Below, one piece after another: positions 32,398-44,640 of a stretch of DNA of 64,000 bases; position 1 is the stretch's first letter; each line of letters opens with the position of its first letter. Below the pieces are notes generated by a model that worked only from the letters and a program-made list of their open reading frames with translations, ran no database searches and was not told the origin of the DNA. The stretch is from Conchocele bisecta (taxonomy: Eukaryota; Mollusca; Bivalvia; Lucinida; Thyasiridae). The position numbers and the translations under genes are program-made. The stretch covers positions 32,870,791-32,934,790 of the forward strand of contig CM055272.1 of NCBI GenBank assembly GCA_029237695.1, given 5' to 3'.

Positions 32398-32535
32398 GCG
32401 AATAGTAGGTTAGTGCCGTGAATGGGCAACGCCGAGGAAACGGGATGGGCAAGGCTCTGCCGAGCCCATCCCTTTTCTGTGCCGCGCCAGATATTGTTCC
32501 CATTCACGGCACTAACCTACTATTCTATTTATCCC
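32398..32535. mobile_element. Foldback family P, copy 2
   Basis: GAATAGTAGGTTAGTGCCGT at the left is the inverse of ACGGCACTAACCTACTATTC at the right, and GGGATGGGC pairs with GCCCATCCC around AAGGCTCTGCCGA. The left arm has lost about 15 bp relative to the right arm. It is the same family as 23003-23156, with the same TATCCCGT right flank. Confidence 0.82.
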
Positions 32536-32552
32536 GTCAACAAGTACACGGT

Positions 32553-32818
32553 GCATGATCACGTGGTTACAACAACAACAACGCCGCCCACTCCACAGTA
32601 AGTATTATTTGATATTTTCCTTGGAGACACGGAAATCGATTCTTCGCAAAAACGACAGAAGTTTGGGTGAAAATACAGACCACCAAATGCAGCTTAACAA
32701 GACGCGTTTGATGCCCCATATTTCATCATCAAAATCCGTTACGTAATAAGGACACTATAAAAGAATACTACTTTGAATCGGTACGTGTTGTTGTTGTTGT
32801 TAGTACCACGTGATCATA
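32553..32818. mobile_element. Inverted-repeat element with ATCACGTGGT and (CAA)n ends
   Basis: TGATCACGTGGTTACAACAA at the left is mirrored by TTGTTGTTAGTACCACGTGATCA at the right, giving arms of about 28 bp including the (CAA)n/(TTG)n runs. The ends contain the E-box CACGTG. The interior of about 210 bp has no recognisable coding sequence. Confidence 0.65.
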
Positions 32819-33394
32819 CAGCTTGAAGTATATGCCAAAAATAACCCCAGCGCAACCTCAAAATTGGAGACGCGACTAGTATGACAACCACATCACAACT
32901 TCTATTGTAGGTACGCACACACAAAATAAGCCTGTGACTTTTGGAAGTAAAATCCGCTTAATGTCACGGTAGTCTGGCATATTGCACCAAAAACATTTTT
33001 AGACGTACATGTATTTCTATATTTTAATAATGTCTACAATCATGCATATTAATGTTTATTTAATAAGTACACAACTGTGTAAACACGTGTGTTCATGATA
33101 TTTATGAGCGGCAACTTTCAAACACACTAAGTAGATATATTACAATTAACAGCGTGTACACCAGGGGCGGATCCAGGATTTGAGGTTAGGGGGGGGGACT
33201 TCTTCATTGAAATAGTTTACTATATTTTCGAGCTCGAACGTTTGTTCGTCGACCGAGCAGAGCTCCGGAGATTGCTAGGTGGGTCCGACGGTATGCCATC
33301 CGGAATAATTTAGATATCTACACCCCATTTTGCGGCGTTCTAGCGCATTTTAGAGCAAACATATCTTTACTCGCCGAATTTTAGTGGGGGGGGG
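32819..33394. other. No gene recognised
   Basis: Unique-looking AT-rich DNA with a G-tract at 33189-33197. Nothing else is supportable. Confidence 0.4.
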
Positions 33395-33675
33395 TATTTT
33401 TGTATGGGACAGTTGAATCTGGAGTATTACGATTATTCCTAATCCTATTACATTTAGGGGAAGGGGCCAAGTGACTTTGGTGTGGTATGGACCTGGCACC
33501 AGGTCAGGCTGTTCTAATTTCAGGGCCGAATATATTTTTTTCTACGCAAATATTCCGTTCGGATTTTGGGATTTCCACAATGCAGCAAGTTCAATAAAGG
33601 ATCGAACCCGTTGGCCCGGCATTAAATGACCATCTCTGGCCGTTAAACACCAATTAACAAACAAACAAACATGGC
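33395..33675 (+). mobile_element. SINE-like family S, type II, 5'-truncated
   Basis: It begins within the element at TATGGGACAGTTGAATCTGG. It continues through TTTGGTGTGGTATGGACC and TGGCCCGGCATTAAATGACC and ends in GGCCGTTAAACACCAATTAA and (ACAA)n. Part of the conserved tail (TAGCTGTTGATA) is shortened. 5' truncation with an intact tail is typical of LINE-driven copying. Confidence 0.75.
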
Positions 33676-35260
33676 TATGTTAGTCGCAGCATTTGAGGGG
33701 TTGTTGTTTTGTGATTCTGGCGTGGCACCAACTTCAACAGCAGGACAATTAAGAGTCGTATTTCCCTTGTTGTTTTCCATGGGCATGCTTCGAGACTGAA
33801 CTATTGCACTGGCTGGATTGGAACATCGTTCTGTCTGTTCTCAGACATCGCACATCGTCAGGATCGACTGAATATTCTAGTGACCAGATACCTGCATGAT
33901 GTCCGTTGGTGCTACGACAGAATCACGAAGTTGCTGCACCATTTGTTTTCTGGCAGAATGATTTTTAATTATTTTTACTCCCCCCTCCCCCCTGTGCAGC
34001 CATCGTTTTTAGCATGGATACCATTTTTTTCTGACCCACATTGGATCTTAAGAACCACTGTTCAGAGGCATTCGACACTGGTGTTGTACGATATAAAATG
34101 GATCGTCATCTTTGGAGAAGTGAGCTGATCGCTTGGCTGAATATAATTTGTATACATGTAGTTCAATTGGATCTCTACTGGGAGTTCTTTAGCGGAGTGG
34201 CATAACTTCTTGTACGACTTTCCGCACATCTGCAACTTTTGCCCCAGTCCACGTTTTAGTTTGCCTCTCTGTCAACTCAATGACTCTTTCAAATGTTTTC
34301 ATTGTGTTATTGTCTTCATTTGACATATCACGAAATTATTCATTATCAGTGTCATTAACATATCTGTGTGCGGTTGAATCATTTGTGTACAGCTTAAAAA
34401 TACAGTTATAATAACATCTGTATTTTGTGTCGAATATGTAATTGAAAGGTGGTGCATTGTTTTTATTTCTGCAAAACGATATCGAAGAAATCATTTTCCA
34501 CTAACTTTCGATGTGATTTTCTGACCAGATACCAGTAATGGCACAGTTAAATACTGAAGGAAACATCAACTGTGAGGTTCACGACCGTGCGTTTATTGGT
34601 ACACAACAAGCATAGAGATGCGTTTATTGGTACACAACAAGCATAGAGAATACCACAAATTCTTATTATAAAGTGAGGTGATATTTTGAATACTTGCATA
34701 AAATGAAGATATTATTGAGGGGATGTACACGGAGTGAGATTTAAGAGAGACTTTTCGTGAGTGAGGATTTGAGAGACATGCAGACCAGCAATCATGGGTG
34801 GGTGCTTTGTAACTAGATATAGGCAGCTTATGACAACACACTGAGGAGCGGTGGTGTGGTGGGGGTGGTTGGACTACTAGAGAAACAGATCACACCCTGT
34901 ACACCCAGTCATTATTTAAATTATAGTACATCTACACACACGTCAGCACTGATATCTACTACTTCAACACCAACATCTTCATTACTGCCACTAACACTAA
35001 TGTAAGCCCCAAAGATGTCAAACGTTCCTGGATCTAAATAATCATACATCTTTTGTTGCAGTACTTTCCGAACTCAAATAGAATTTATAAAACGTACAGT
35101 TGAATTATTTTTCTTTTCATTTCAAGTTTTGTCATTTTTTGGCTTTTTCTATATTCTTGGTTTCAGAAGACTGCGAAATACAATATATTGTGGTACTTGG
35201 AAGGTTGCCAATTAGTGCAGAAAACAATGTAAGAAAAATGTTCTTAATTACATAAATGTT
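33676..35260. other. No gene; one small tandem duplication
   Basis: TGCGTTTATTGGTACACAAC followed by AAGCATAGAGA occurs twice in tandem (34588-34650). A G-rich patch lies at 34853-34867. No recognisable coding sequence, element ends or RNA gene. Confidence 0.45.
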
Positions 35261-35269
35261 TCTTTGTTT

Positions 35270-37355
35270 TTTTAGCTCACCTGAGCGAAGCTCATGTGAG
35301 CTATTGTTACCGCAATGTGTCCGTCGTCGTCCGTCGTCGTCGTCCGTCGTCGTCCGTGAACATTTTCAAACGTCTTCTCCTCGGTAACCATTGGGCCTAT
35401 AGTCACCAAACTTCATGGCCATGGTCCTTAGGTAGGGGGATTGCAAAATAATTGTTAAAATGACGTAATTACGTAATACAAGATGGCCGCCGTCTAAAAA
35501 TAGCACAAATTCTTCAAAAATCTTATTCTCAAGAACCGCCAACCGGATTTCGACGAAACTTGGTAGGAATGATCGATGCACAATGCTCTTTCAAAGTTGT
35601 TAAAATGGTAACCCCGGGGTCAAAAATAGGCGTGTCCCGTGGGGTCAAATTGGGGTCAAATTTTATTTTTGACCGAATATGTTCATGTCATATATCAAAT
35701 TGAAGGTATCAATGAGGCGATCACTCTGGTGCATTTTTTGTCGAAATCGGATGGTTATGTCATCCAAGATGGCCGCCGAAAGGTGAAAAGGTTGTTCTTT
35801 TATTAGAGATTTCAAAATTCTTCTTCACATGAACCGCTTGGCCCATCGTAGCAAAACATAAAAGTTATGATCCATGGGTGAAGCCTTTTCAGATTTGTTA
35901 AAATGGAGGTCATCGCTAATCCAAGATGGCCGCCGTCTAAAAATAGCATACATTCTTAAAAATCTTCTTCTCATGAACCGCTAGCCTGATTTCGACGAAA
36001 CTCGGTAAGAATGATCGATGTACAATGCTCTTTCAAAGTTGTTAAAATGGTGACCTGGGTTCAAAAATGGGCGTGGCCCGTGGGGTCAAATTGGGTCAAA
36101 TTTTATTTTTGACCGAATATGGTCATGTTATATATTAAATCGAAGATATCAATGAGGCGATCACTATGGTACATTTTTTGTCGAAATCGGATTATTATGT
36201 CATCCAAGATGGCCGCCGAAATGTCACAAGGTCGTTCTTTTATTAGAGATTTCAAAATTCTTCTTCACAAGAACCGCTGGGCCCATGGTAGCCAAACTTA
36301 AAAGTTATGGTCCATGGGTGAAGCCTTTTCAGATTTGTTAAAATGGAGGTCATCGCTAATCCAAGATGGCCGCCGTCTAAAAATAGCATAAATTCTTAAA
36401 ATATTTTGTTCTCATGAACCGCTAGCCAGATTTCGACGAAACTTGGTACGAATGATCGATGTACAATGCTCTATCAAAGTTGTTAAAATGGTGACCCCGG
36501 GGTCAAAAATGGGCGTGGCCCGTGGGGTCAAAATTTATTTTTGACCGAATATGGCCATGTTATATATCGAATTGAAGGTATCAATGAGGCGATCACTCTG
36601 GCACATTTTTTGTCGAAATCGGATTGTTATGTCATCCAAGATGGCCGCCGAAATGTCAAAAGGTCGTTCTTTTATTCGATATTTCAAAATTATTCTTCAC
36701 ATGAACAGCTTGGCCCATGGTAGCAAAACTTAAAATGTATGGTCCATGGGTGAAGCCTTTTCAGATTTGTTAAAATAAAATAGAGGTCATCGCTAATCCA
36801 AGATGGCTGCCGTCTAAAAATAGCATCAATTCTTAAAAAATCTTCTTCTCATGAACCGCTGGCCGGATTTCGACTAAACTTGGTAGGAATGATCGATTTA
36901 CAATGTTCTTTCAAAGTTGTTAAAATGGTGACCCCCGGGTCAAAAATGGGCGTGGCCCATGTGGTCAAATTGGGGTCAAATTTTATTTTTGACCGAATAT
37001 GCTCACGTCATATATCAAATTGAAGGTATGGATGAGGCGATTGCTCTGGTGCAATATTTGTCAGAATCGGATGATTATGTCATCCATGATGGCCACAAAA
37101 AGGTCCATTTATTTAAGATTTTGAACGTCATTTTCTCAGGAACCACATGGCCGATGCTGGCCAAACTTCATAGGAAGTTAAGATCCTTGGGTGAAGCATT
37201 TTCAGATTTGGTAAAATGAGAGTCATCGCTTAATCCCAGATGACCGCCATCTAAAAATAGCACAATTTTTTTTAAAGCACATGAACTCAATGTCACATTC
37301 TCCTCTGGTGTTAATGGAGTCAGGTGAGCGAATTAGGGCCATCATGGCCCTCTTG
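35270..37355 (-). mobile_element. Family A element, copy 3 (four core units), 9-bp target-site duplication
   Basis: It lies between TCTTTGTTT direct repeats at 35261-35269 and 37356-37364. The left end is a T-run, then AGCTCACCTGAGCGAAGCTC with hairpin and a (CCGT)n/(GTC)n microsatellite. Anchors (GATCGATGTACAATGCTC or variant) at 35571, 36013, 36454 and 36891 give units of 442, 441 and 437 bp. The terminal half-unit and the GGGCCATCATGGCCCTCTTG end follow. Each unit contains two diverged halves, each with AAGATGGCCGCC and TTTGTTAAAATG. Repeated 60-residue frames arise because the unit repeats, not because a protein is conserved. Confidence 0.87.
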
Positions 37356-37575
37356 TCTTTGTTTCTTGTACTTTTTTTAATTATCATTTTACATTATTTA
37401 ATATGTAAGTGCCAAATCTCAAACGTCAGCGCTTTTCTGAAGCGTATCATTTGTTTACAAGACTTCGCCTACATGTTAACGGTTACTGTGGCAAAGTGTT
37501 TCACGGCATATACGCACTGTGTTGACGGGATAATATACAATACGTCACCGATAACATTAGTTCTCGCGTTTTTAT

Positions 37576-37645
37576 ATTTTTAGCTCACCTGAGTGAAGAT
37601 CATGTGAGCTATTGTTACCGCAATGTGTCCGTCGTCCGTCGTCGT

Positions 37646-37680
<35 letters not shown>

Positions 37681-40600
37681 CGTGAACATTTTCAAACGTC
37701 TTCTCCTCGATAACCATTTGGCCTATGGTCACCAAACTTCATGGTCAATGTCCTTAGGTAGGGGGATTACAAAATTGTTAAAATGACGTCATTACGTAAT
37801 CCAAGATGGCCGCCGTCTAAAAATAGCACAAATTCTTCAAAAATCTTCTTCTCAAGAACCGCCAACCGGATTTCGACAAAACTTGGTAGGAATGATCGAT
37901 GTACATTGCTCTTTCAAAGTTGTTAAAACGGTGACCCTGGGGTTAAAAATGGGCGTGGCCCGTGGGGTCAAATTGGGGTCAAATTTTATTTTTGACTGAA
38001 TATGGTCATTTCATATATCAAATTGAAGGTATTAATGAGGCGATCACTCTGGTGCATTTTTTGTCGAAATCGGATTGCTATGTCATCCAAGATGGCCGCC
38101 GAAAGGTCAAAAGGTTGTTATTTTATTAGAGATTTAAAAATTCTTCTTCACATGAACCGCTTGGCCCATGGTAGCCAAACTTAAAAGTTATGGTCCATGG
38201 GTGAAGCCTTTTCAGATTTGTTAAAATGGAGGTCATCGCTAATCCAAGATGGCCGCCGTCTAAAAATAGCATAAATCTTAAAAAATCTTCTTCTCATGAA
38301 CCGCTTGCCGGATTTCGACGAAACTTGGTAGGAATGATCGATGTACATTGCTCTTTCAAAGTTGTTAAAATGGTGACCCCGGGGTCAAAAATGGGCGTGG
38401 CCCGTGGGGTCAAATTGGGGTCAAATTTTATTTTTGACCGAATATGGTCATGTCATATATCAAATTGAAGGTATCAATGAGGCGATCACTCTGGTGCATT
38501 TTCTGTCGAAATCGGATTGTTATGTCATCCAAGATGGCCGCCGAAAGGTCAAAAGGTCGTTCTTTTATTAGAGATTTCAAAATTCTTCTTCACATGAACC
38601 GCTTGGCCCATGGTAGCCAAACTTAAAAGTTATGGTCCATGGGTGAAGCCTTTTCAGATTTGTTAAAATAGAGGTCATCGCTAATCCAAGATGGCCGCCG
38701 TCTAAAAATAGCATAAATTCTTAAAAAATCTTCTCATGAACCGCTTGCCGGATTTCGACGAAACTTGGTAGGAATGATTGATGTACATTGCTCTTTCAAA
38801 GTTGTTAAAATGGTGACCCCGGGGTCAAAAATGGGCGTGGCCCGTGGGGTCAAATGGGGTCAAATTTTATTTTTGACCGAATATGGTCATGTCATATATC
38901 AAATTGAAGGTATCAATGAGGCGATCACTCTGGTGCATTTTCTGTCGAAATCGGATTGTTATGTCATCCAAGATGGCCGCCGAAAGGTCAAAAGGTCGTT
39001 CTTTTATTAGAGATTTCAAAATTCTTCTTCACATGAACCGCTTGGCCCATGGTAGCCAAACTTAAAAGTTATGGTCCATGGGTGAAGCCTTTTCAGATTT
39101 GTTAAAATAGAGGTCATCGCTAATCCAAGATGGCCGCCGTCTAAAAATAGCATAAATTCTTAAAAAATCTTCTCATGAACCGCTTGCCGGATTTCGACGA
39201 AACTTGGTAGGAATGATTGATGTACATTGCTCTTTCAAAGTTGTTTAAATGGTGACCCCGGGGTCAAAAATGGGCGTGGCCCGTGGGGTCAAATTGGGGT
39301 CAAATTTTATTTTTGACCGAATATGGTCATGTCATATATCAAATTGAAGGTATCAATGAGGCGATCACTCTGGTGCATTTTCTGTAGAAATCGGATTGTT
39401 ATGTCATCCAAGATGGCCACCGAAAGGTCAAAAGGTCGTTCTTTTATTAGAGATTTCAAAATTCTTCTTCACATGAACCGCTTGGCCCATGGTAGCCAAA
39501 CTTAAAAGTTATGGTCCATGTGTGAAGCCTTTTCAGATTTGTTAAAATGGAGGTCATCGCTAATCCAAGATGGCCGCCGTCTAAAAATAGCATAAATTCT
39601 TAAAAAATCTTCTCATGAACCGCTAGCCGGATTTCGACGAAACTTGGTAGGAATGATCAATGTACAATGCTCTTTCAAAGTTGTTAAAATGGTGACCCGG
39701 GGTCAAAAATGGGCGTGGCCCGTGGGGTCAACTTTTATTTTTGACCGAATATGGTCATGTTATATATCAAATCGAAGGTATCAATGAGGCGATCACTCTG
39801 GTACATTTTTTGTCCAAATCGGATTGTTATGTCATCCAAGATGGCCGCCGAAATGTCAAAAGGTCGTTCTTTTATTAGAGATTTCAAAATTCTTCTTCAC
39901 ATGAACCGCTTGGCCCATGGTAGCCAAACTTAAAAGTTATGGTCCATGTGTGAAGCCTTTTCAGATTTGTTAAAATAGAGGTCATCGCTAATCCAAGATG
40001 GCCGCCGTCTAAAAATAGCATAAATTCTTAAAAGATCTTCTCATGAACCGCTAGCCGGATTTCGACGAAACTTGGTAGGAATGATCAATGTACAATGCTC
40101 TTTCAAAGTTGTTAAAATGGTGACCCCGGGGTCAAAAATGGGCGTGGCCCGTGGGGTCAACTTTTATTTTTGACCGAATATGGTCATGTTATATATCAAA
40201 TCGAAGGTATCAATGAGGCGATCACTCTGGTACATTTTTTGTCCAAATCGGATTGTTATGTCATCCAAGATGGCCGCCGAAATGTCAAAAGGTCGTTCTT
40301 TTATTAGAGATTTCAAAATTCTTCTTCACATGAACCGCTTGGCCCATGGTAGCCAAACTTAAAAGTTATGGTCCATGGGTGAAGCCTTTTCAGATTTGTT
40401 AAAATGGAGGTCATCGCTAATCCAAGATGGCCGCCGTCTAAAAATAGCATAAATTCTTAAAAAATCTTCTTCTCATGAACCGCTTGCCGATTTCGACGAA
40501 ACTTGGTAGGAATGATCGATGTACATTGCTCTTTCAAAGTTGTTAAAATGGTGACCCCGGGTCAAAAATGGGCGTTGCCCGTGGGGTGGGTCAAATGGGG

Positions 40601-42261
40601 TCAAATTTTATTTTTGACCGAATATGGTCATGTCATATAGCAAATTGAAGGTATCAATGAGGCGATCACTCTGGTGCATTTTCTGTCGAAATCGGATTGT
40701 TATGTCATCCAAGATGGCCGCCGAAAGGTCAAAAGGTCGTTCTTTTATTAGAGATTTCAAAATTCTTCTTCACATGAACCGCTTGGCCCATGGTAGCCAA
40801 ACTTAGTATGGTCCATGTCAAGCCTTTTCAGATTTGTTAAAATAGAGGTCATCGCTAATCAAGATGGCCGCCGTCTAAAAATAGCATAAATTCTTAAAAA
40901 ATCTTCTTCTCATGAACCGCTTGCCGGATTTCGACGAAACTTGGTAGGAATGATCGATGTACATTGCTCTTTCAAAGTTGTTAAAATGGTGACCCCGTCA
41001 AAAATAAGGGCGTTGCCGTCGTCAAATTGGGGTCAAATATTTTTGACCGAATATGGTCATGTCTATAGCAAATTGAAGGTATCAATGAGGCGATCACTCT
41101 GGTGCATTTTCTGTCGAAATCGGATTGTTATGTCATCCAAGATGGCCGCCGAAAGGTCAAAAGGTCGTTCTTTTATTAGAGATTTTCAAAATTCTTCTTC
41201 ACATGAACCGCTTGGCCCATGGTAGCCAAAACTTAAAAGTTATGGTATGGGTCAAGCCTTTTCAGATTTGTTAAAATAGAGGTCATCGCTAATCCAAGAT
41301 GGCCGCCGTCTAAAAATAGCATAAATTCTTAAAAAATCTTCTCATGAACCGCTTGCCGGATTTCGACGAAATTGGTAGGAATGATCGATGTACATTGCTC
41401 TTTCAAAGTTGTTAAAATGGTGACCCCGGCGTCAAAAATGTGGGCGTGGTCGTGGGGTCAAATTGGGGTCAAATTTTATTTTTGACCGAATATGGTCATG
41501 TCTATATCAAATGAAGGTATCAATGAGGCGATCACTCTGGTGATTTTCTGTAGAAATCGGATTGTTATGTCATCCAAGATGGCCGCCGAAAGGTCAAAAG
41601 ATCGTTCTTTTATTAGAGATTTCAAAATTCTTCTTCTTCACATGAACCGCTTGGCCCATGGTAGCCAAACTTAAAAGTTATGGTCCATGTGTGAAGCCTT
41701 TTCAGATTTGTTAAAATGGAGGTCATCGCTAATCCAAGATGGCCGCCGTCTAAAAATAGCATAAATTCTTAAAAAATCTTCTTCTCATGAACCGCTTGCC
41801 GGATTTCGACGAAACTTGGTAGGAATGATCGATGTACAATGCTCTTTCAAAGTTGTTAAAATGGTGACCCCGGGGTCAAAAAATGGGCGTGGCGCGTGGG
41901 GTCAAATTGGGGTCAAATTTTATTTTTGACTGAATATGGTCATGTCATATATCAAATTGAAGGTATCAATGAGGCGATCACTCTGGTGCAATATTTGTCG
42001 GAATCGGATGATTATGTCATCCATGATGGCCACCAAAAGGTCCATTTATTCAAGATTTTTAACGTCTTTTTCTCAGGAACCACATGGCCGATGCTGGGTG
42101 AAGCATTTTCAGATTTTGTAAAATGAGAGTCATCGCTTAATCCAAGATGACCGCCATCTAAAAATAGCACAATTTTTTTAAAACACATGAACTCAATGTC
42201 ACATTCTCCTCTGGTGTTCCTGGAGTCAGGTGAGCGAATTAGGGCCATCATGGCCCTCTTG
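37576..42261 (-). mobile_element. Family A element, copy 4 (ten core units, 4.7 kb)
   Basis: Anchors lie at 37894, 38336, 38776, 39215, 39655, 40083, 40514, 40952, 41383 and 41827, so the mean unit is about 437 bp. Several neighbouring units (for example those anchored at 38776 and 39215) are almost identical, indicating very recent amplification or homogenisation. The ends are as in copy 3, with a TTTAT direct repeat at 37571-37575 and 42262-42266. Within 40560-41640 many one- to four-base indels cluster, including in otherwise invariant blocks, which may be assembly error. Each unit has the palindrome TGACCCCGGGGTCA and the direct repeat GGGGTCAAATTGGGGTCAAA in most copies. It is non-coding. 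Confidence 0.87.
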
Positions 42262-42266
42262 TTTAT

Positions 42267-43280
42267 GATCAAGCACGTATATCGTGTGTCAAAGTGGCTG
42301 TACCTCAGATGGTACCTCCGAATAAGCATTTCAAGTTTAGATACAGCACTGTATATTGCATGGATACATTAGCAACTTGGTCTTGGTCCTAAATATGCTT
42401 TTGTCGGCTAATTTTCGCATTTGAATGTCACTATTTTATGTCATAAACACCAAGTCTATTAAATTCCATGATGAATTTAACTTGCTTGTACCTAAAACAA
42501 ACACTAGTAGTGCCGCAATTATTTCACCGATCTCGCGAGCAGTTCATGTTGCCACTGACTACCGCTTTGCTGCAGATAAGACACAAAGATAGACTCGGTT
42601 GAAACGCTTCTAAAGCTTTATTACATATATGGTAAGCATTACGCACTTCTATATTATCACCATAAACACTGTACTACATATACTATATGCAAGTATGTTG
42701 TGTGTTAAGGTATTATAGTGTTTATGATGCTTACATAGAAATGTGTAATGTTGAACATATGTTGTAATGAAGCATTTGAAGAGCTTCACGCGGGTTTGTC
42801 TTCGTGTCATATCTGCCAGTGCAGCAAAGCAGTAGTCAGTGATAATAGTCCAGTCTAATTGGGGGTGAACCGTGCAGCTAATGGTAATACTAACGTGTGT
42901 TGATTGATTTTGTTAGCCGATGATGTTGATAATCGAAAACTAAATTATGATTCATCATTCAGTTTCGAATTACTGACACCCCAATATACCAATATCAATT
43001 ATAAAAACGTTAGTGGTACCCTAGTTCAAGGTTAGCCACAATTTTCCCTCCCCACTACCTGACTATAAAAACGAATCGCTGAAAGCAATTACGTCACTAC
43101 TAGCGGGTTTACCAGTAGATGACACAAAATTCGGCCGAGTTAGATTTAGCATGGAAACACGCTGACATTCAAATGCGATAAGTAGCCAACAAACGCATGT
43201 TTATGAGTTATAACGACAGTCGCAACTGTTCATTTGTCATTATGACAAAGGGACATTTGCGACTGTCTTTATACAGTATC
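42267..43280. other. No gene; short inverted match to 43.45-43.5 kb
   Basis: AAAGTGGCTGTACCTCAGAT followed by GGTACCTCCG (42289-42320) is the inverse of a segment near 43470-43506. This suggests a degenerate inverted-repeat element of about 1.2 kb spanning both. Frames in the interval are short and unrecognised. Confidence 0.4.
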
Positions 43281-43299
43281 CATTCATATATCACAACTG

Positions 43300-43504
43300 T
43301 GTTTATGCCACCGGGTTTCGAAGAAACGGGTGACATATAGTGTTTGGACCGTCCGTCTGTCCGTCTGTCCGTCCGTCCGTCACACTTTTCGGTTAACCAC
43401 TTTGTCACAGTTTCTCAAATATGCTGCAGATGGCATCCGCGTTCGACAGACGAATTTCTTGTTGTGGAATGCATTTCCGGAGGTACCATCTGAGATACAG
43501 CCAC
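43300..43504. repeat. Microsatellite-bearing repeat F with hairpin end
   Basis: A hairpin (ACCGGGTTTCGAAGAAACGGGT, around 43310) is followed by GTGTTTGGACCGTCCGTCTG and a (GTCC/GTCT)n run to about 43381. Non-coding sequence continues up to a TTAA MITE. The layout (hairpin then CCGT-type microsatellite) recalls families A-D, but only a stub of core sequence is present. Confidence 0.6.
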
Positions 43505-43745
43505 CTTAAAGTTACATGCCCACTCAGTAGGCACAACATGTTCCGTATATCAGAGATATAATCTGAGACATTTTCTGTCAAAATATACATTCATTCACCA
43601 TTATCCCACATATTGATTGGCATTGTTATACATTTTATATCAGACGTAAATTTCCATACTGATATCAGGGGCGATAACCGTGTTTCCTTAAAATGTTAAC
43701 TGACATTACTATTTTTTCTCTGTATATCCTTTTTGATGTGCAATG
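43505..43745. mobile_element. TTAA MITE family G, copy 2 (right end missing)
   Basis: TTAAAGTTACATGCCCACTC at the left matches the intact copy at 21831. The body matches through GGGGCGATAACCGTGTTTCC and TTAAAATGTTAACTGACATT, then diverges near 43745 without the inverted right end. Confidence 0.72.
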
Positions 43746-44640
43746 AAATGGAAATACAAATGGTATGTCCCTATGTGTGACCTGAAACAAGGAAGTGAAC
43801 AAAAAATGTATTGAAAAAATAAACTACGCCTGTTTTGCTAATTATGGTATTCATATTTCCCGCATATGCTCACGATTGTAGTCACATGACAAACTGGTTT
43901 TGACTGAATCCTACGTCATCGACTAGGTCAGCGATACCATTCACTTCTAGCATCCTTAAATTCTGTTACGTTTGCTTACCATGCATCTGATGTTTAGGTA
44001 TTACACTTTTTCTTTTCTGGTGATTATAGACAAATGTACAATGCTGGAATACATTGGAATAAACATGTTAAAGAGTGTCAAGCGGTTGTGTCTGTGTATC
44101 TTATTTACATCAAAAGGAAGTCAGTGGTAACTGTGAATCAACGAAAGGAATTACATCACTGCTCTCGGGGTTTCCCTATAAATGATGCAATACAGCCAGG
44201 TTAAATTTAGCATGGAATTTTCTCGAAATGCGATCATTAGTTGACAAACATAAATGTTTATGAGCAAGGACAAATGCGACTGTATTCTTTGTACTAACCA
44301 CTTTGCTGATTACAAACACTGTCCTGTCTGTTTTTTAATGGACCAGTATACGTCATAATTGTTTTAGGTGGAAATCTCCCACACAATTGTTACTGAAATA
44401 TCAATATGGTACGTAAAACACACGCCAGTGCAGTAGACCATCCGTTATAATGGTTATGATTTTTTTTCATTCGCGAATGCATGTATTACACTGCGGCTTA
44501 GGGAAGTTGTAGATTTTCACAATTGAAACACATCGGCCGATGTCAAAGATATAATGTGCTGTTATACAAGGGTTGGTTTGTGTTAAATTTCAGCTGAAAT
44601 GACCAGATGCATGGTTCTCTTCAATCTTCATTCGATATAT
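43746..44640. other. No gene; partial dispersed repeat
   Basis: 43765-43890 resembles 32245-32375. The rest holds short frames and no supportable feature. Confidence 0.4.

Noticed and set aside
36119..42126. A dozen near-identical 60-residue frames (MVMSYIKLKVSMRRSL-type)
   Set aside because: They occur once per family A core unit and exist because the unit is repeated. Some units break or extend them by small indels, and no start context, splicing or family supports a protein.
16739..42261. Family A as a classical Helitron or Helentron
   Set aside because: Terminal hairpins and tandem cores fit, but CTRR-type ends are absent and copies 2-4 have flanking duplications of different length. 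Left open as an alternative rather than adopted.
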